Source of the DNA: Nitrosomonas marina | GTDB lineage: Bacteria > Pseudomonadota > Gammaproteobacteria > Burkholderiales > Nitrosomonadaceae | Assembly (NCBI RefSeq): GCF_900111605.1 | Contig: NZ_FOIA01000022.1 | Span: forward strand, 1-60,434 | Direction of reading: 5' to 3' | Length of the DNA stretch: 60,434 nucleotides | In this document: positions 57,885 to 60,434 of the stretch, in pieces | How the letters are laid out: every line of letters starts with the position of its first letter | Numbering within the stretch: position 1 is the first letter of the stretch | Translations under genes and position numbers: made by a program | The notes under the pieces: model-generated | Told to the model about the DNA's origin: nothing | Databases searched by the model: none | The model's input: the letters and a program-made list of their open reading frames with translations, nothing else

Positions 57885-60278
57885 ATGAAAAAAGCCTTAC
57901 ATTTTTTCCGTTGTGCCGCAGCAGCACTTGCAGGCTGCAGTCTGTTATTAATACTTTGTGTATGGCTGCTGATTTACGGCAGTCTGCCATTTTATGAAGG
58001 CAAGAAACACTTTTCCGAGCTTTCAGACGCGGTCATTATTGAACGTGACGCGCTTGGCAGTGTGACGATTACCGGACATAACAGGTACGACATTGCCGGG
58101 GCGCTTGGCTATGTCCATGCACAGGAACGCTTCTTTGAAATGGATCTGATGCGGCGTCAGGCCGCCGGTGAACTGGCGGATATTTTCGGTAAAGCTGCGT
58201 TACCGCTGGATCTGGAGATCCGGCAATACCGTATGCGCGCACGCGCCCGAAAATTTCTGGAACAACTGCCGCCGGATCAGCAGGCATTGCTTGAAGCTTA
58301 TCGCATAGGTGTCAACAATGGGCTTAACGCCTTGACCGTGCGCCCTTATCCATACTTACTGACACGCACACAACCTGTACAGTGGACCGAAGAAGACAGC
58401 CTGCTGGTTATTTTCTCCATGTTTGTCATCCTGAACGATCCAAACAGCCGACGTGAACTTGCTTTGTCAACCATGCATGCGGAATTGCCTGATACCCTGT
58501 ACCGGTTTCTAACCGCGAGCGGCGGTGCATGGGATACACCGTTAACGGGAAATTCCCTTGATTGGCCGCCTATACCTTCCGCTGACGATTTCGACCTCAG
58601 GACAATAAACACGCCAGTGCAGGCGAACATGATTGAATTCGATGAAGCGATACCCGGCAGCAATAATTTTGCCGTTGCCGGAAATCTGGCCGCCAAGACC
58701 GGCGGCGCGGCTCTGGTTGCCAACGACATGCATTTGACGCTGCGCGTGCCGAATCTATGGTTCCGAACGCGGTTGATCACGGTTGAAAATAACGCGCGCA
58801 CGCCCCACAGTCATGCCGACGTGATCGGCATCACACTGCCAGGCGTACCCGCGGTCGTAATCGGCTCCAACCGCCATATTGCCTGGAGCTTCACCAACAG
58901 CTACGGCGATTTTATCGATTGGGTGCGCATTACATTCGATCCTGAAGACAAATCACGTTACGACAGCGCCACAGGCTGGCGATCCGTGGCGAGTTATCGA
59001 GAAATCATTCATGTCCGCAACGCGCCAGCAAAAGAAATCATGGTTCACGAAACCGAGTGGGGACCGATTGTCGCACGCGACCATGACGGCGTTCCACTGG
59101 CGATGGCCTGGACGGCGTTTCAACCGGGCGGCATTAATCTCGATCTGGTCAAGCTGGAAAGCGCACGTACGGTTGATGATGCCGCACAGATTGCCCGGCA
59201 AACCGGCATGCCGCCCCAGAATTTCATTGTCGGAGACAAGCACGGCAATATTCTCTGGACGATAGCCGGGCGTATACCAAAACGAATCGGAGACTTTGAT
59301 CCCCGGTTGCCTGCCGATTGGTCGGATCCGGAGACCGGTTGGCAGGGATGGCTGAAGCCAGACGATTATCCGCTGATTCGCAATCCGGAATCAGGCCGTT
59401 TGTGGACAGCCAATACACGTACTGTTGATATCGAACAGCTGGCCATTCTTGGCGACGGGGGTTATGATCTTGGCGCGCGCTCCAGGCAAATACGAGACAG
59501 CATTTTTGCACGTGGTCATTTTTCTGCCGAAGACTTACTCTCGATTCAGCTCGATTATCGCGCACTACTCTACGTGCGCTGGCATGCACTGCTGATGGAA
59601 ACGTTAAATCATAGCGAGAATACCGGGCTGCTTGCGCAGGTCGAAGATATTCTGAGAAACTGGAACGGACATGCATCCGTTGATTCAGTTGCCTACAGGA
59701 TTATTCGCGATTTCCGCCAGGAAGCCATTAAAACCCTGTTGCGTGCCTTTACAGCGGAGATCAAGCAACGTCATCCAGCATTTCAACTGCCGCGCCTGAG
59801 TCAGATTGAACATGCCTTCTGGCAGCTTATTGAGAAACAACCTCCGCATCTGTTACCCCAAGCCCACGATAATTGGAATGAGTATCTGCTGTCATGCCTT
59901 CAGCGCGTTATTTCCCGTTTGCAACAGGGAGCGGACGATATCACCGCCCGCACATGGGGCGAAGAAAACATGGCGAAGATCAGGCACCCATTGAGTCCGC
60001 ATTTGCCTGCTTGGATCGCAAAATGGCTCGACATGCCCAGCGATCCGTTACCCGGCGACATACACATGCCGCGGATACAAACGCCCAGTTTTGGCGCGTC
60101 GCAGCGGTCGGTCGTTGCACCGGGGAAAGAGGAAAGCGGGTATTTTGACATGCCTGGCGGCCAGAGCGGGCACCTTTTATCACCTTATTACGGTAGCGGA
60201 CATACCAGTTGGGTAACGGATAAACCGACACCCTTCATGCCGGGCAAAGCAGAAAAAACACTCACTCTGACGCCCTGA
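57885..60278 (+). CDS. Penicillin acylase family (Ntn) hydrolase
   Basis: This 797-residue precursor of an N-terminal nucleophile amidase starts with a hydrophobic anchor (about 12-33). The alpha part (to about 258) includes DIAGALGYVHAQERFFEMDLMRR. Autocleavage is predicted before Ser259 in GSNNFAV, which becomes the catalytic residue. The beta part has GGAALVANDMHL, PGVPAVVIGSNRHIAWSFTN and an oxyanion Asn. Family members act on penicillins, N-acyl homoserine lactones and other acyl amides; which applies here is not readable. The location is periplasmic by the N-terminus. Confidence 0.93.
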   Translation: MKKALHFFRCAAAALAGCSLLLILCVWLLIYGSLPFYEGKKHFSELSDAVIIERDALGSVTITGHNRYDIAGALGYVHAQERFFEMDLMRRQAAGELADIFGKAALPLDLEIRQYRMRARARKFLEQLPPDQQALLEAYRIGVNNGLNALTVRPYPYLLTRTQPVQWTEEDSLLVIFSMFVILNDPNSRRELALSTMHAELPDTLYRFLTASGGAWDTPLTGNSLDWPPIPSADDFDLRTINTPVQANMIEFDEAIPGSNNFAVAGNLAAKTGGAALVANDMHLTLRVPNLWFRTRLITVENNARTPHSHADVIGITLPGVPAVVIGSNRHIAWSFTNSYGDFIDWVRITFDPEDKSRYDSATGWRSVASYREIIHVRNAPAKEIMVHETEWGPIVARDHDGVPLAMAWTAFQPGGINLDLVKLESARTVDDAAQIARQTGMPPQNFIVGDKHGNILWTIAGRIPKRIGDFDPRLPADWSDPETGWQGWLKPDDYPLIRNPESGRLWTANTRTVDIEQLAILGDGGYDLGARSRQIRDSIFARGHFSAEDLLSIQLDYRALLYVRWHALLMETLNHSENTGLLAQVEDILRNWNGHASVDSVAYRIIRDFRQEAIKTLLRAFTAEIKQRHPAFQLPRLSQIEHAFWQLIEKQPPHLLPQAHDNWNEYLLSCLQRVISRLQQGADDITARTWGEENMAKIRHPLSPHLPAWIAKWLDMPSDPLPGDIHMPRIQTPSFGASQRSVVAPGKEESGYFDMPGGQSGHLLSPYYGSGHTSWVTDKPTPFMPGKAEKTLTLTP

Positions 60279-60434
60279 CGCTTCAGTTGTCTGAACCATT
60301 GAATCCGGATTTCCGGTTGATCCGTAAATGACAGCGTTTAGGGAATCTCTAAAAATATACTTAAAGCGAATCTTTCCAAGCCAGGGAACGATTAGCTGGA
60401 TTTCCGACTATTTTTCTGTTCAAGAATTTGATTT
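60279..60434. other. Right edge, no gene seen; possible start of an insertion element
   Basis: No coding frame is visible after the acylase. From about 60341 the sequence (GGGAATCTCTAAAAATA) looks like the end of an insertion sequence with a preceding TTA, but the other end and any transposase lie outside the window. Confidence 0.3.

Overview
The window reads as chromosome of a Gram-negative betaproteobacterium. The best guess is a Nitrosomonas-like member of the Nitrosomonadaceae. The reasons are the rplU-rpmA-obgE-proB block with divergent ispB, the hupB-tRNA-ppiD and rhodanese-grxC-secB-gpsA groups, PilH/PilI twitching-signalling genes, lipoproteins with signal peptidase II sites, and a PEP-CTERM-type sorted protein. 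The family assignment is inference; no rRNA or ammonia-oxidation gene is present to confirm it.

Region 1 (1-10.3 kb) is accessory defence DNA. It holds a type I restriction-modification operon (hsdM, hsdS, hsdR, all on the minus strand). A Schlafen/AlbA_2-type ATP-binding gene sits between hsdS and hsdR. Directly behind hsdS, with the same 4-base ATGA overlap that joins hsdM to hsdS, lies a truncated copy of the hsdR start carrying an in-frame stop. The intact hsdR is therefore a second copy, and the AlbA_2 gene is bracketed by two direct repeats of about 300 bp. Upstream of hsdM is a Fic-family gene broken by frameshifts, with helically phased TAGCC repeats at its promoter side.

Region 2 (10.4-17.5 kb) is envelope-oriented: a membrane protein plus DCC thiol oxidoreductase operon, a secreted S10 serine carboxypeptidase, a 49-residue orphan, three lipoprotein genes (SHOCT, DUF4398, DUF4398-OmpA) and a SleB-type cell-wall hydrolase.

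Region 3 (17.6-47.3 kb) is dense housekeeping DNA: relA, trmJ, argB, pilI/pilH, an acyltransferase-like membrane protein, proB, obgE, rpmA, rplU, ispB, ppiD, tRNA-Asp, tRNA-Val, hupB, gpsA, an SH3 protein, secB, grxC, a degenerate rhodanese, gpmA, envC, ctpA and moeB. A two-gene glycine betaine synthesis operon (glycine/sarcosine then sarcosine/dimethylglycine N-methyltransferase) follows, then ribF, ileS, lspA, small envelope proteins, a YjbQ protein and a fructose-6-phosphate aldolase-type transaldolase.

Region 4 (47.5-60.4 kb) is mixed: a DUF1194 protein with a C-terminal sorting tail, a fused 5-oxoprolinase/hydantoinase, an M48 peptidase with LemA, a VapBC toxin-antitoxin pair with a readable promoter/operator, a 5'-nucleotidase-like lipoprotein and a penicillin acylase family hydrolase. 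I see no CRISPR array, no intact transposase and no integrase. No clearly novel system stands out; the most informative structures are the rearranged type I R-M locus, the phased repeats at the fic relic, the vapBC operator and the betaine operon.
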